Positions 30,055-40,225 of a DNA stretch of 64,000 nt are shown here, piece by piece. The translations under genes and the position numbers were made by a program. The notes under the pieces were generated by a model that was not told where the DNA came from, searched no databases, and worked only from the letters and a program-made list of their open reading frames with translations. The stretch spans positions 61,001 through 125,000 of the forward strand of contig JACEFZ010027107.1 of assembly GCA_014155875.1 (NCBI GenBank), given 5' to 3'. The DNA is from Cepaea nemoralis (taxonomy: Eukaryota > Mollusca > Gastropoda > Stylommatophora > Helicidae). Each line of letters starts with the position of its first letter. Position 1 is the first letter of the stretch.

Positions 30055-30740
30055 AGCATGTGGCATCACGGTGTTGACGCGTATGGTGACGTCATAAGGA
30101 CAGTTTATAGATAGCCGTCCCACTTTTGACATGCACCAAAGAGGAAGAGCGTTTAAACAAAAGAAAAATCAGTGAAGAGGTGAAACCTATAGAAATGTAT
30201 CGGCAAAGGAAGTTACGGTATGGTGATCCATGTCTTTCAGTCCAGCAAGTGTATGAGTGGAGTTAAAGAGTTATTTGAAAATCCTTTACAGGATGTAGCA
30301 GTCAACTTCAGCATTTTTAACTGTTTATGATCTCTTGGCAAGTTTACGTTTAGTAGTTTGCCATTGTTTTCTGAACGTCTGGCACTCATACAATTTTCAT
30401 TTAAAAAAACCAACGCAAGGCGGTCTGTTGCAAAATCACCCGCAGCTGTGTTTCGAACGCAGTATGCGGGATTACGAACTGCGCCCGTAACTTCTCCGCC
30501 ACGGAGCTGGCATGAGTGGAGTAGAAAGTATCAAAGCGGCGCGACTTCTGTGACAGACTGTTCACTACAGGGCCAGGCACACCGAGTTGTGACCCCAGAG
30601 TCCATGTTTCTACAGGAACCCAAGCAATTTACCGGCTCTGGGGGTCTTGCATTGACCCCAGTGGTGACTTCATCGAAAATTGATACATTTGTTCTTTACT
30701 TTTTCAGACTATATTAACAAACAAACAAAAAACATTTTAA
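30055..30740 (+). mobile_element. Mariner deletion derivative (MITE-like), copy 1, interrupted by a SINE
   Basis: Left part (about 30120-30252) reads a mariner N-terminal helix-turn-helix: KRKISEEVKPIEMYRQRKLR, YGDPCLSVQQVYEW. After the SINE-A (30266-30511) the frame resumes with RKYQSGATSVTD and VTPESMF, then jumps to the transposase C-terminal end (CIE..GD(Y/F)IEK-like). The catalytic core is missing. A second copy at 35480-35930 has the same junction. Confidence 0.8.
30253..30524 (-). repeat. SINE-A copy (30266-30511) with 13-bp target duplication, inside the mariner derivative
   Basis: ATGAGTGGAGTTA (30253-30265) and ATGAGTGGAGTAG (30512-30524) match at 12 of 13 bases and flank a SINE-A. 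This defines the SINE's true ends: 3' end TCCTTTACAGGATGTAGCAG in reverse complement, tRNA head ending CCACGGAGCTGGC. Confidence 0.85.
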
Positions 30741-30789
30741 TGTTTTCATTTGAAGCGCCCTCGTATAATCTGTCTGGGATTAGGTTTTT

Positions 30790-31032
30790 TATTTTCTTTG
30801 CATATACTTTACAGGACATCGCTGTCAACACCAGCATCTTTCAGCTGTATGTTGATTTCTTGGCAAGATTATGCTCAGTAGTTTGTCATTGCTTTCTGAG
30901 CGGCCGGTTCACATACCCCGTAAGTTACCGATGCGATTCGAACCACTGCTGATTCTCACCGTCATCACGTTACCGACGAGAGTATACGAGATTACGGAGA
31001 AAAGTCATAACCTATAAGCCACGAAGCCGGCG
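30790..31032 (-). repeat. SINE-A copy, minus
   Basis: TTTACAGGACATCGCTGTCA at 30809-30828, body GTCATTGCTTTCTGAGCGGC, and a reverse-complement head ending CCACGAAGCCGGC near 31032. Confidence 0.85.
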
Positions 31033-31199
31033 GGATTAGGTTTAGACTGGCAAAAAGGAGAAGCAGCGGATCGCTGTGCTCGCTCTGAATTCTAAAATGT
31101 TTGGCTGTTGGATATAATAAAGGGCACCGAACACAAGCCATTTCTTCGCAAAAGTTCAGCCTTAGGTAACATTGCTACAGGGGAATAACGTACGTGTTG

Positions 31200-31435
31200 G
31201 TTCTCACACACATCAACGTATACACCCACACATACAGAAACACACGCACACAGACGCGCACATTCACATAACTCACACACACACACCCATACACACACCC
31301 ACAAACACCCTTACACACACACACACACACACACTCACCCACACAAACACCCACACAAACATCTCCATACCTCATACACACACACACACACACACACACG
31401 CTCACGCGCTCACACGTACACACACACCCACACAA
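31200..31435. repeat. CA-rich microsatellite
   Basis: Imperfect (CA)n with CACACCCA variants. It produces long frames on both strands that are not genes. Confidence 0.95.
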
Positions 31436-31494
31436 ATTCTATGTTGTTCGTAATCTGATGTAGCAAATCGGATTCTTGAACTGTATTATATCAC

Positions 31495-31825
31495 AATTAG
31501 CATCATTCTTGAATAAATTCAATCAAAGCAATGATTTAGCATGGCGCTTGTATAAATTCAACCAATTAAGCAATGATTTCACAAATGGTATTCCAATAAA
31601 ATGAATTAATTAGACAATGCTTTAACACGCATCTTCAATCGGATCAGTCAATGGAGCAATGATTTGACATGGTTATTGAATCAAATTAATCAATCAATGA
31701 AGCAATGATTTAACATGGTTACTGAATCAGAGCAATCAATGAAACAATGCATTCGCATGGTTCTTGAATCAAATCATACAATTACACAATAATTAACATC
31801 ATTCTTGAATCAAATTAATCAATTT
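31495..31825. repeat. About 52-bp degenerate tandem repeat, roughly 6-7 copies
   Basis: The theme TTCTTGAATCAAATTAATCA followed by GCAATGATTTAACATGG recurs at about 50-55 base spacing with many substitutions. Confidence 0.75.
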
Positions 31826-32204
31826 GGCCATTTTGTAACTTTGTGTTTAAAAAAAATCAGTTAATTAAAGGCGGTTAAAAAGCAAGAGGACTGAATTCAT
31901 TTCATCGGAGTTGTTTCTTCTCGTGTAGCTCAATCTATCGTAGCAGGGCAGCTAACCGTCTTCTGATGAGTGGCACTGAGCATGAACTTCATAGCTCCGG
32001 CGGCGACCCTCAGAGGTCTCCGAAAGAAAATTTATGCTCGCGAACTGAAGACGGAGTCTGAAAACAAACCGACGACCTTCTGACCGGTCTAACCACTTTC
32101 CACCGGAGACCAGCATTAGTTAATTTAACATAGTTCTTACATAAAATTAACTATTTAGACTATGGTGCGACACTCATTATTTTGATATCCTGATTAGTGA
32201 TAAG
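31826..32204. other. Unassigned sequence
   Basis: GC-richer block at 31905-32120 without coding signature. Its phrase GTGTAGCTCAATCTATCGTA is weakly tRNA-like, so it may be another SINE, but I cannot show a second copy here. Confidence 0.35.
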
Positions 32205-32600
32205 CATTATCCTAGTACGGGGACATTCAACCCAAAGACTAACTGTCATTGCAGGACAGACCAGGTCCTAAGTCCTGGTCGCCAACTGGTCTAGGATCGA
32301 AGCTTCGACAGGCGACAGTTAGAGCATTGCTTTGCAGATCTGGCATCTCCTGCAGCTTGTCTTGTTCCAGATGTATTGGTGTTATCTTTCCCTAGGAGTA
32401 AACTAGGCAGGCCGAGAGAGAGAGTTCTTGCTGGTGGCCAACACACGGTCTCTACAATTCAACCCAGGCTTTGTTCTATAGAGTGGTATAACTCCATCAC
32501 TGGTCCCTGCCATGGGTTGCAGTTATTATGCCTTTGTTAAAGCACAATGTAACAAACTATCGTCTGTCGAGAGGCCAAGGTGCTAGTAGATTAATGATAC
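32205..32600 (+). repeat. R490 dispersed repeat, copy 4 (5'-truncated)
   Basis: Begins within the repeat (GGACATTCAACCCAAAGACT) and matches to GAGAGGCCAAGGTGCTAG. It contains GGTCTAGGATCGAAGCTTCG. Confidence 0.8.
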
Positions 32601-32814
32601 CGGTATCCAAACCTTCTCGGCTTGAAATGTGCATGTGCAGGTTTCAAATAATTGCTCAATAGGACATTGAAATGAGTAGTTTCCCTGGCAAATATTGAAA
32701 CATTGGTAAACTTACGACATATACTTGCAGAATGAGTGATTCTTGTACAGGCATATTGGAAACCTCACCAGCGCTAACCTGGGTTAACCTCAAAACCACG
32801 TTATCGTGTAGCAG

Positions 32815-33060
32815 CTCCTTTGCAGCACATCGTTCTCAACATGTCCCACCGTAAAGGCTCTCGATCTCTTGCCATTTCTCCAAACTCATACACTCATATG
32901 CCCAAGCTGCCTGTAATGTATTATGTCCAACTTCGTGCAGGTCGACGCCTTCCTTCCTTCTACCAGAAACCATGCCTTCCATCATCGCTCTTTCAAAGCC
33001 ATTGCGAAGCTTAATATGACCAAATTATTTCATTTACCGAGACAATATTATGTTTATGGG
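32815..33060 (-). pseudogene. LINE family B-like 3' fragment
   Basis: The plus-strand phrase CTCCTTTGCAGCACATCGTT is the 3'-end signature also seen at 13420 and 36112. The minus strand carries a degenerate tail with no open frame of use. Confidence 0.5.
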
Positions 33061-33879
33061 TCAGTTTTATTCTCCTGCTTTCAGATCTGGCAGCATTTCG
33101 TTAGTTTTCTTCTTCTTGGCCCGGAACAAGAAAACAGCTAAAATTCTACAGAATCTCAACATGGAAACCATACTGTCACGAAAAACATCTATCACCTTAA
33201 CACCCCGAAACAGGAGACGAATACCCGAGCCACTAGGTGACCAGACCTTCCAAATATTACCTGTCCTACGAGTTCGTCTTTTAAATGTGTTTTTGTCTAC
33301 GTATGGAGTTTGTTGTGTTTTAGAATGTAAATTGACAACTATAAATCACACGGAGCCGTGGCTTTTGCGCTTGCCTGAGAAAAAAAAAAAACAACAACAA
33401 CAACAGCAGTGTCTTAGGTGCAAGCCCCAGCGCGGTCAGGATTGTGCTCCAACTAAAACGGTTGTCAAACCCCAAATTGGCATCCCGGCCTCAAGGACTT
33501 TGATGTGATGAACACGGTGTTACTTTAAGTGATATAAAGTATAGTACCAGTAAAACGAATAGTAGGCATGTGCGTTTAGTGTAGTCGTTAGGGGCTTACA
33601 ATGATAATGTCATCAGCGTGGTCTTACAAGGGGTCGATGCCTGTGTTCGTCGTCCGTCAACAGAGTAAAAGACTGATCACTTATACCTTTATCTATACCT
33701 TCACCTACACCTTCACCTATAGCTCCGTGCTTGCAGACCTACAATGCGCGATGACCCTATCACATCACAGTCCCATAACCAATGGCTGCCTCGGGACATA
33801 ACGTATATATACTAAAGCAACAGGGATGTAGTTCCGAGACAAATGTTGCGAGTTCCCTGAACTGCCAGAGTAACTAACA
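33061..33879. other. No recognisable gene
   Basis: Frames 32923-33141 and 33050-33508 lack domain signatures. They include a short CAACAACAA run (33390-33410) and a C/T-rich hexamer repeat ACCTT(C/T)ACCTA (33685-33720). Confidence 0.4.
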
Positions 33880-34170
33880 GCGATTGCCTGAACGAGGCTA
33901 ATGAAACTAGAATATTATATACAACAATAAGAAAGAGACAAACAGTTTTCTTTGGTCATATGATGAGAAGAGAGGCATTGGAGAACATCGTGACAACTGG
34001 AAAGATCGAGGGGAAGAGAGGCAGATGATGACCAAGAGAAATGATGATGGATGGATTTAGACGGTGGCATGAAGGAATATCAGTAGCAGAGTTGATCCAG
34101 AACACCAAAGATTGAGATCTGTGGAGAGAAATGAACGCCTACGCCAGCTGGCATGTCACTTGTTGATGAT
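33880..34170 (+). pseudogene. LINE tail fragment (family G), plus
   Basis: The plus strand reads ANETRILYTTIRKRQ, FFGHMMRREALENIVTTGKI, GFRRWHEGISVAELIQNTKD, a close relative of the minus-strand copy at 18560-18960, with stops. Confidence 0.8.
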
Positions 34171-34544
34171 AATGCTATATTATGCTAAGTTTTTTTGTTT
34201 TTTTCAGTCGATAGAGGCCTATGTGGCACCGGAGCTTAACTGATTAATTGCCATGGGATGATTAAACGTATTTGGCGACTTCCCATATCTGACATGGGCT
34301 TATATATCGCCGAAATGTTCTTACTGCTTTATAATGCAACATGTCTGCTTCCATATGAACAATTGTTAAGTCATAAATATGATACACCTACTTTCCATTT
34401 TACGCCATCCAGTTTTGTTTGATTCAAATTTAATTTTTATTTGATCCTAACGTACTTTTTGTTTGGCAATGGATCTATTAGTGCGCTTGCGCTTAAACTT
34501 CCGATGCGCTGGCGACTGGGTAGAAGGTTCAACCGCTGTACCGG

Positions 34545-34620
34545 TCAACAAGACTTCAACGTTGACTTGACATTCAGAAAGCAATGGCAAACTATTGAAC
34601 GTAAAATTACCTAGGAAAAT
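34545..34620 (+). repeat. SINE-A fragment
   Basis: CATTCAGAAAGCAATGGCAA then CTATTGAACGTAAAATTACC is the SINE-A mid-body without head or tail. Confidence 0.5.
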
Positions 34621-34677
34621 CAACTTGACGTTGCAGTCCATTGCAACGTTCTCCATAGGACATAAGTAAAAGCAACC

Positions 34678-34712
34678 ACCCCCCCCCCCCCCCCTCCCCC
34701 CCCCCCCCACAC
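34678..34712. repeat. Poly-C tract
   Basis: About 30 C bases interrupted by one T, followed by ACACACACA. The length is likely unreliable in the assembly. Confidence 0.9.
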
Positions 34713-34739
34713 ACACACCCCTTTCCGAAAAAAAAGAAA

Positions 34740-35479
34740 TAAAAAAGGTGGTACAATGTGAATGTCTTGTAGTGAAAATGCTACTTGACCTAGGATTGAT
34801 CTAACCTAACCATGTCACTAGCTCCAAAGTTCACTTAGGCACGCCATACAAACCGCACGGACAGAACCGTCTGCCTCTTGTCTGGACGATCACACTGTGG
34901 GAGGACGGACAGACGCGTGCGTGCATGTCCTTCCTTCACCAGGGCACGTGAGACAACGTGACATTCATCTAGATCTGATCTGTGTTGGAATGAAGAATGT
35001 GAAAATAAATGTGAGCCATCGTTGGGAATACCCGGAAATAAGGCTTTAATCAGATCTTGGCCGAAATGGCGAATTTGGTTTTTCATTTAACCTCGACATT
35101 GTTTGAAACAGACATGCCAGCAATAGCTTTATGTTTATGGCATATGGCATGGCATATCATGGCATTGTGTACGGCTTCAAAAGATCTATAATTTAATAAA
35201 GATGTAACATGTGGTATTATGTAAGGCTTCGAAACAATATCTATAATGTTATAAAGGTAGAACAAAGAGAGAGATCAACTAAAACAATCACTTATAAACA
35301 ATAAACATTCATTAACTTGTGACTGCGGAAGGACTAATTGGTTTGACCGAATCACTAATCTGCTTAAGTAGAGAACTGGACAGTTTTTGATGAACACTGA
35401 GATGAAAGATAAATGCTGGCGCTGGGCAGGACACACACTGGGACAACCTGAATATACCAGGCAGATTCACATGAAAATC
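34740..35479. other. No recognisable feature
   Basis: Unique AT-rich sequence. Minus-strand frames 34835-35086 and 35083-35265 have no identifiable domain. Confidence 0.4.
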
Positions 35480-35930
35480 TTACATAGTTTTTTTTTCTTG
35501 GTGTGCGAATATGTTCTGAAAAATTAAATAACCAATGTATCATTTTTCTATGTAATCACCACTGCGTTCAATGCAATTCCTCCAGCGCCCATAAAGTGCT
35601 TGGATTCACGTAGAAACATCGACTCTGGGGTCACTACTCTGTGTGCCTGACCCAGTCGTGAACAGTCACTGAAGTCACGCCGTTTTGAAACTTCCTACTC
35701 TATTCATATACTTACTTGACTGAAATGCATGCATCACCACACCTAACTTTCATTGGCCTATGAATGTCTATAGGTTTCACCCCTTCACTGATCAAACACC
35801 GGATGACAGAATACTAATCCACTTCAGTGCATGCCATAAGTGGCGCAGTCATCTTTAAACTGTCCTTATGACTAACAGTGTTCGTCTGCACCGTGATATC
35901 ACGTACTGAACTCTTGACATCCGTAACAAC
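35480..35930 (-). mobile_element. Mariner deletion derivative (MITE-like), copy 2
   Basis: The minus strand reads ISEGVKPIDIHR, CGDACISVK, FQNGVTSVTVHDW, then CCAGAGTCGATGTTTCTAC (35617-35635 region) directly before the C-terminal end. This is the same deletion junction as copy 1 (CCAGAGTCCATGTTTCTAC at 30595). Several in-frame stops. Confidence 0.8.
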
Positions 35931-36104
35931 AATATTGATAGGCTACTAGACAATGTCATGGTTATTGTAATTTATATCACACTTTAAAGGATTCAGGTGA
36001 AGTCCCCTCGTAATATAACAAGAAAGTGTCTTCACTGGAAAGCGGGGCAAACGAAATAAATCGAGACAGTAAAGACACAGAAAAGATCATTTGCGACATC
36101 ATTG

Positions 36105-36365
36105 TGTAGCAAGTCCTTCGCAGAACGTCGTACTTATCGCGGCGAACCAAAAAGTTATTTAGTCTCGTGCCTTTTCACCCGTCCCATACACACTTATACA
36201 CAAAATGTCTTCAATGCCCCGTGTCCTTATTCCTGCTGGCCGAGAAACCATGCCTTCCATCACTGTTATTTCCAAGCCACCATGGCGTGTATTAAGACCA
36301 CATAATGTTAGATTCCAAGACACGATATTGTTTATAAGCCAGTGGTCTTCGATGTTCAAACCTTG
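36105..36365 (-). pseudogene. LINE family B 3' fragment
   Basis: The minus strand reads NIEDHWLINNIVSWNLTLCG then GRHGFSA-like tail; compare EDWLLKTIKQRKLKYFGH at 13395-13750. The 3' end shows AGTCCTTCGCAGAACGTCG on the plus strand. Confidence 0.6.
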
Positions 36366-36539
36366 TAGACTTTCAGTATGTTTGAATTAGAGTCATAGAT
36401 GAAGAATATGAGGAGGACATGGGGAGATAATGACTCCCAATCAGTTACGATTGCCAGAGATGATTTACTAATATGAACAGGCACATTAGTACGGTGCCTC
36501 GAGGGAATCTGACGTCTCCGAGGCCAGACAATGCCTAGG

Positions 36540-37070
36540 ATCTATATGTTAGCCTACACGATAGAGGTAAATTAAGAATCAGATCGCTGGGTTGGTCACT
36601 TGACTCGCATGCCAGATCACATGCTCCCTAAACGGATTTTTTACGTTGAGCTGCGCTGTGGTAAACGCTCCCAATGCGGCCAGGGGAAACGTTTTAAAGA
36701 CACTCTGATCTCACTTATCTGCAAGGCACATGATGGATGGAAGATCTCACTAAAAGCTTTTGGAATTCATCATGCCACTTGGGAAACTGCTGTCAAAAAT
36801 CGAAATTCGTGGCGTACGTCATTACACAAGGGTGTAGTCACTTGTTAAACAAACAGAACTGCAAGAGCTGTGGAGAATAAATAAGGCTGGACAAAAAATT
36901 AAAAAAAAAGAACCACAACAGGAAACCCACCTCCTGGAAAACCAAGTATTCTTTGCCCACATTATCAAAGACCATTTCGAGCCAAAATAGGCCTTACCAG
37001 CCATCTAAGAACTCACGGTTCCAAACTTCGAACCCCACTGGATGAATTGACTGGTCATCATTATTCTTGA
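36540..37070 (+). pseudogene. CR1-like LINE tail with terminal zinc-finger-like end
   Basis: The plus-strand frame 36600-36848 reads TRMPDHMLPKRIFYVELRCG and RFKDTLISL, then AFGIHHATWETAVKNRNSWR. This is the post-RT tail with TRMPD.RLPK...RFKD. Further on, 36940-37020 reads a degenerate C2H2-like end (PHxxK..F..K.GL.SH.RTH) closing the ORF. Frameshifted. Confidence 0.75.
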
Positions 37071-37203
37071 TGGACAAACATCAATACTCGCCTACCAGCC
37101 CTCGGCTGACTTATATATGGAGAGAGGTGTATGAGATAGGGAAGGATATGAAGGCTTTGTGCGAGCTGACTGAGGGCCCGTGTTCCAGTAGGGGAAAGTG
37201 GGC

Positions 37204-37285
37204 ATAAGAACGAACGAATAAGCTTTATTTTCAAAGAGTTAAGAATTTGGCACGCAGGCCCGTCAGACATTCTGCCCTTTTTATC
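37204..37285 (-). repeat. 3' unit of the GT-rich dispersed repeat, minus
   Basis: The plus strand reads AAGCTTTATTTTCAAAGAGT then GGCACGCAGGCCCGTCAGAC, the complement of the AATAAA-ended unit at 9040-9105. Confidence 0.7.
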
Positions 37286-37491
37286 TCTCTTCACTCGTAC
37301 ATTATTTCATTCACACACCACTTATGAAGCTAATCTTAGACAACAGAAATAAAATGGATTATAATGGCATGGAAAAAGTGGGATAATCAATAATACATGA
37401 CTCATTAGAACACATTTTTGACATAATTAGCTAACGTAGATGTATCGTACCACGGTTAGAATGTTTATTATACTGTTTGTTGTCCTTTGAG

Positions 37492-37515
37492 ATAATAATA
37501 ATAATAATAATAATA

Positions 37516-37548
<33 letters not shown>
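37492..37548. repeat. Perfect AT palindrome (ATA)n(TTA)n
   Basis: About nine ATA units run into about ten ATT units, forming a self-complementary stretch of more than 50 bases that could extrude a cruciform. Confidence 0.9.
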
Positions 37549-37549
<1 letters not shown>

Positions 37550-37642
37550 GATTCATTGCCGAAGGATAATATATCGTCAAATATATTCTATTTGGATAGA
37601 AGGATAATATCTCGCCTGACTAGGGGGCATCGTGTTGTTGTT

Positions 37643-37715
37643 ATGTGTGTGTGTGTGTGTGTGTGTCTGTGTGTCTGTGTGTCTGTGTGAGTGTGTGTGT
37701 CTGTGTGTGTGTGTG
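37643..37715. repeat. GT microsatellite
   Basis: (GT)n interrupted by CT dinucleotides. Confidence 0.95.
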
Positions 37716-38054
37716 CATCGTCAGTAATTTCAATGATCAGTGAGCGGAAATTTACATTATAATACTTGTCCATTTGATTGTGTGATATATTTGGTCAAAC
37801 ATACTACTACTACTACACTCAATCAGTTTATATTAGGAGAAGAAGAAAGAATTACTTTGAAGTATAACGTCAGCCTCTGACTCTCAAACTGCTGTGCTCT
37901 TAAGAAGAAAATGTGTATAAATACAAATCCACCGTTTGACGTCCAGCCATCTAGGATAATAACTGAAAAGCAATATGAGGATTTATTAGTGCGTGGAAGC
38001 TTCAACAGTCCTGCGACAGTCGGATGTCGCGAGGAATAGATCACTTGATAATGA

Positions 38055-38400
38055 TGACTTGCTTACTTATTTCCTTACTAATTTATTGAATTACTTACTT
38101 ATTGTCTTACTTACTATTTTCCTTATTTACTTATTTCCTTCATTATTTTCTTACTTACTTACTTATTTATTGTCTTACTTATTTATTTGCTAATTTACTT
38201 ATCTATTTACTTACTTACTTACTTACTTCTTAATTTCTTATTTATTGTCTCTTTGCTTATTGTCTTACTTACTTATTTCTTTATTTACTGACTTACTTAC
38301 TTTATTTTAACTTACTTACTTCCTTATTTACTTACTTATTTACTGGCTTATTTATTTGCTAATTTACTGACTGACTGACTGACTGACTGACTGACTTATT
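38055..38400. repeat. TTAC/TTAT tetranucleotide microsatellite
   Basis: Imperfect (TTAC)n with ATTT variants ending in (GACT)n at 38370-38395, only 65 bases before the GPCR exon. Confidence 0.95.
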
Positions 38401-38464
38401 TTCTTTATATGGACACTGTATGCACCCAGTCTTATATATTTCCCACGGTACTGTTTGCTTTCAG

Positions 38465-38586
38465 TTCGCAGCGTTCTTCACTTTCACCTGGACATTCGGG
38501 GTGTTCCTGTGTAAAGGCGTCCACTACATGCAGAACGTGTCCTCTGTGTGCTCCGTACTCACCCTCACCACAATGAGCATGGAAAG
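38465..38586 (+). CDS. Class-A GPCR exon: ECL1 to TM3 and the (E)R of the DRY-type motif
   Basis: 122-base internal exon between TTGCTTTCAG (acceptor) and AAAG|GTGAGT (donor), 41 codons with a phase-2 end. It encodes the extracellular loop 1 signature W-x-F-G, a TM3 cysteine in FLCKGVHY (C3.25, normally disulphide-bonded to ECL2), and the helix VSSVCSVLTLTTMSMER. It ends inside the Arg codon of E-R-Y, the DRY equivalent needed for G-protein coupling. The sequence resembles peptide-activated rhodopsin-like receptors (CCK, orexin, TRH or trissin-type); the subtype cannot be assigned from two exons. The next exon (47953) completes the Arg codon. No exon for TM1-TM2 was found upstream in the window. 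Confidence 0.9.
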
Positions 38587-38736
38587 GTGAGTCAATGAAA
38601 CATAGTTATCACGTGGTTGTGTTTGTGTAGGTGTAGTTGGTATGTTATGGGGTGAAATAAAGTGAGTCAATGAAACATAGTTATCACGTGGTTGTGTTTG
38701 TGTAGGTGTAGTTGGTATGTTATGGGGTGAAATAAA
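38587..38736. repeat. 75-bp direct duplication that copies the splice donor
   Basis: 38587-38661 and 38662-38736 are essentially identical, so GTGAGTCAATG occurs at both 38587 and 38662. Only the first follows coding sequence (GAAAG). Confidence 0.95.
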
Positions 38737-39110
38737 GTGGACAATTTAGTGATGACAACTGGCAAGAATGATGGGAAATTAGTAAGTTGCAGGCTGAGAG
38801 ATAAATACCTGGATGCCTTGACCATATGACCATAACGTAAACAAATACATAACAGCACGCCATTCTTTGAGTGATTTATACGTATAATTGCTAATTGCAC
38901 ACATAGTGAGATAGTTGATAAAAAAGATTCAAAGAACAGGACAGCTCGTACGTTTTCGTATGAGTGTTTATCTGTCTTCAAGTTTTGATATCCTTTTAAA
39001 GTAAAATAGTCTAGTTTTCACATAGATTTTAGTAGAAACTTCTAGTTTTCTTACTCTGTTAAAGTAGAAACTTCTAGATTCCTCCTTAACCGCCAAGATG
39101 TTGGCCCTGT

Positions 39111-39230
39111 TTTCATTAAAGTTTATAGATATGTTCGCGTGTTGTCCCCTGTTCATTAAAGTTTATAGATATGTTCGCGTGTTGTCCCCTGTTCATTAAA
39201 GTTTATCGATATGTTCGTGTGTTGTCCCTT
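39111..39230. repeat. 40-bp tandem repeat, 3 copies
   Basis: TTCATTAAAGTTTATAGATA plus TGTTCGCGTGTTGTCCCCTG repeats three times, the last copy with three substitutions. Confidence 0.95.
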
Positions 39231-39669
39231 CATTTGACAATGCGTTTATTCTCACGTTTCTTGTTATGCCACAATATGTCAGTTTCCACCGCAGCACTAC
39301 TCTTCTGTTTGTATTCAATGCGTTTAATGTTTTTGTTTCAATGCCAATTGTTTGTCACTGTTGAGGGCTTGCGGAACTGAAAATTCATCGGTGTGGAAAT
39401 CTAACTGTTGCCATTGACAAGTTAAATTCTTTGTTTTGATGCTGTAATGTTTAGGGCCTGCAATTCTTCAGAATTGTTGGAGCAAAATATTCCAATAGGT
39501 GATCATGTGGATTAATGTCTGCGATCTGCCCAGACTTAATCTGATTCCAGTAGGTTGATGACTGCTCTCGGTTGCATAAAATGCAATCCATCCTTTCTCC
39601 AATAGTCATCTTCCTCTTTCAACACAAGGTCTTCACATATTTATAACTTTTATTAATATTTAATAGTGC

Positions 39670-40225
39670 GGACTGGGTTAGATCTTGACGTCAGACAATT
39701 TGAATGTAGTAATGTCAGCTTTTAGCAAGATGAAAAACATTCTGACCAATAAAAAGATGTCAATTGAAACGACAAAAAGAGTGTTGAGGGGGTACATAGA
39801 GCCTGTACTTTTGTATGGATGTGAAACTTGGACAATGTGCAGTCAAGCTGAAAAACATTTGATGGCTACAGAAATGTGGTATCTGAGGAAAATGCAAAGA
39901 GTACCATGGACAGATAGAAAAACCAATGACCAAGTACTACAGGAGACAAATGAAAATCGTAGACTGATTAGAGAAATTAGTCGAAGACAGTCAAAAGTTT
40001 TTGGACATGTTATGAGAAGAAATTGATTGGAGAACTTATTGACAACTGGCAAGATCGAGGGGAACAGACCAAGAGGAAGGCCGAGAGGAAAATACCTGGA
40101 TGGCTTGGCCACATGGCATGGACGAGACAGGAACACTGAGCTGATCCACGACACTGGTGATCCAGTGAAATGGCGTGTCATGACCGCCCACGCTTTCCGG
40201 CATGACACATGATTGATTGATTGAT
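39670..40225 (+). pseudogene. LINE RT C-terminal fragment (family E), well preserved
   Basis: The frame 39685-40026 reads AFSKMKNILTNKKMSIETTK, then YIEPVLLYGCETWTM and PWTDRKTNDQVLQETNENRR. After one stop, 40027-40212 reads RPRGRPRGKYLDGLATWHGR and ends WRVMTAHAFRHDT. The 3' tail is (TGAT)n. The 5' end is truncated. The (TGAT)n tail and endonuclease-RT architecture of the family suit an RTE-like clade, by inference. Confidence 0.85.

Noticed and set aside
31172..31453. Histidine/threonine-rich 93-codon frame
   Set aside because: It is translation of a CA microsatellite.
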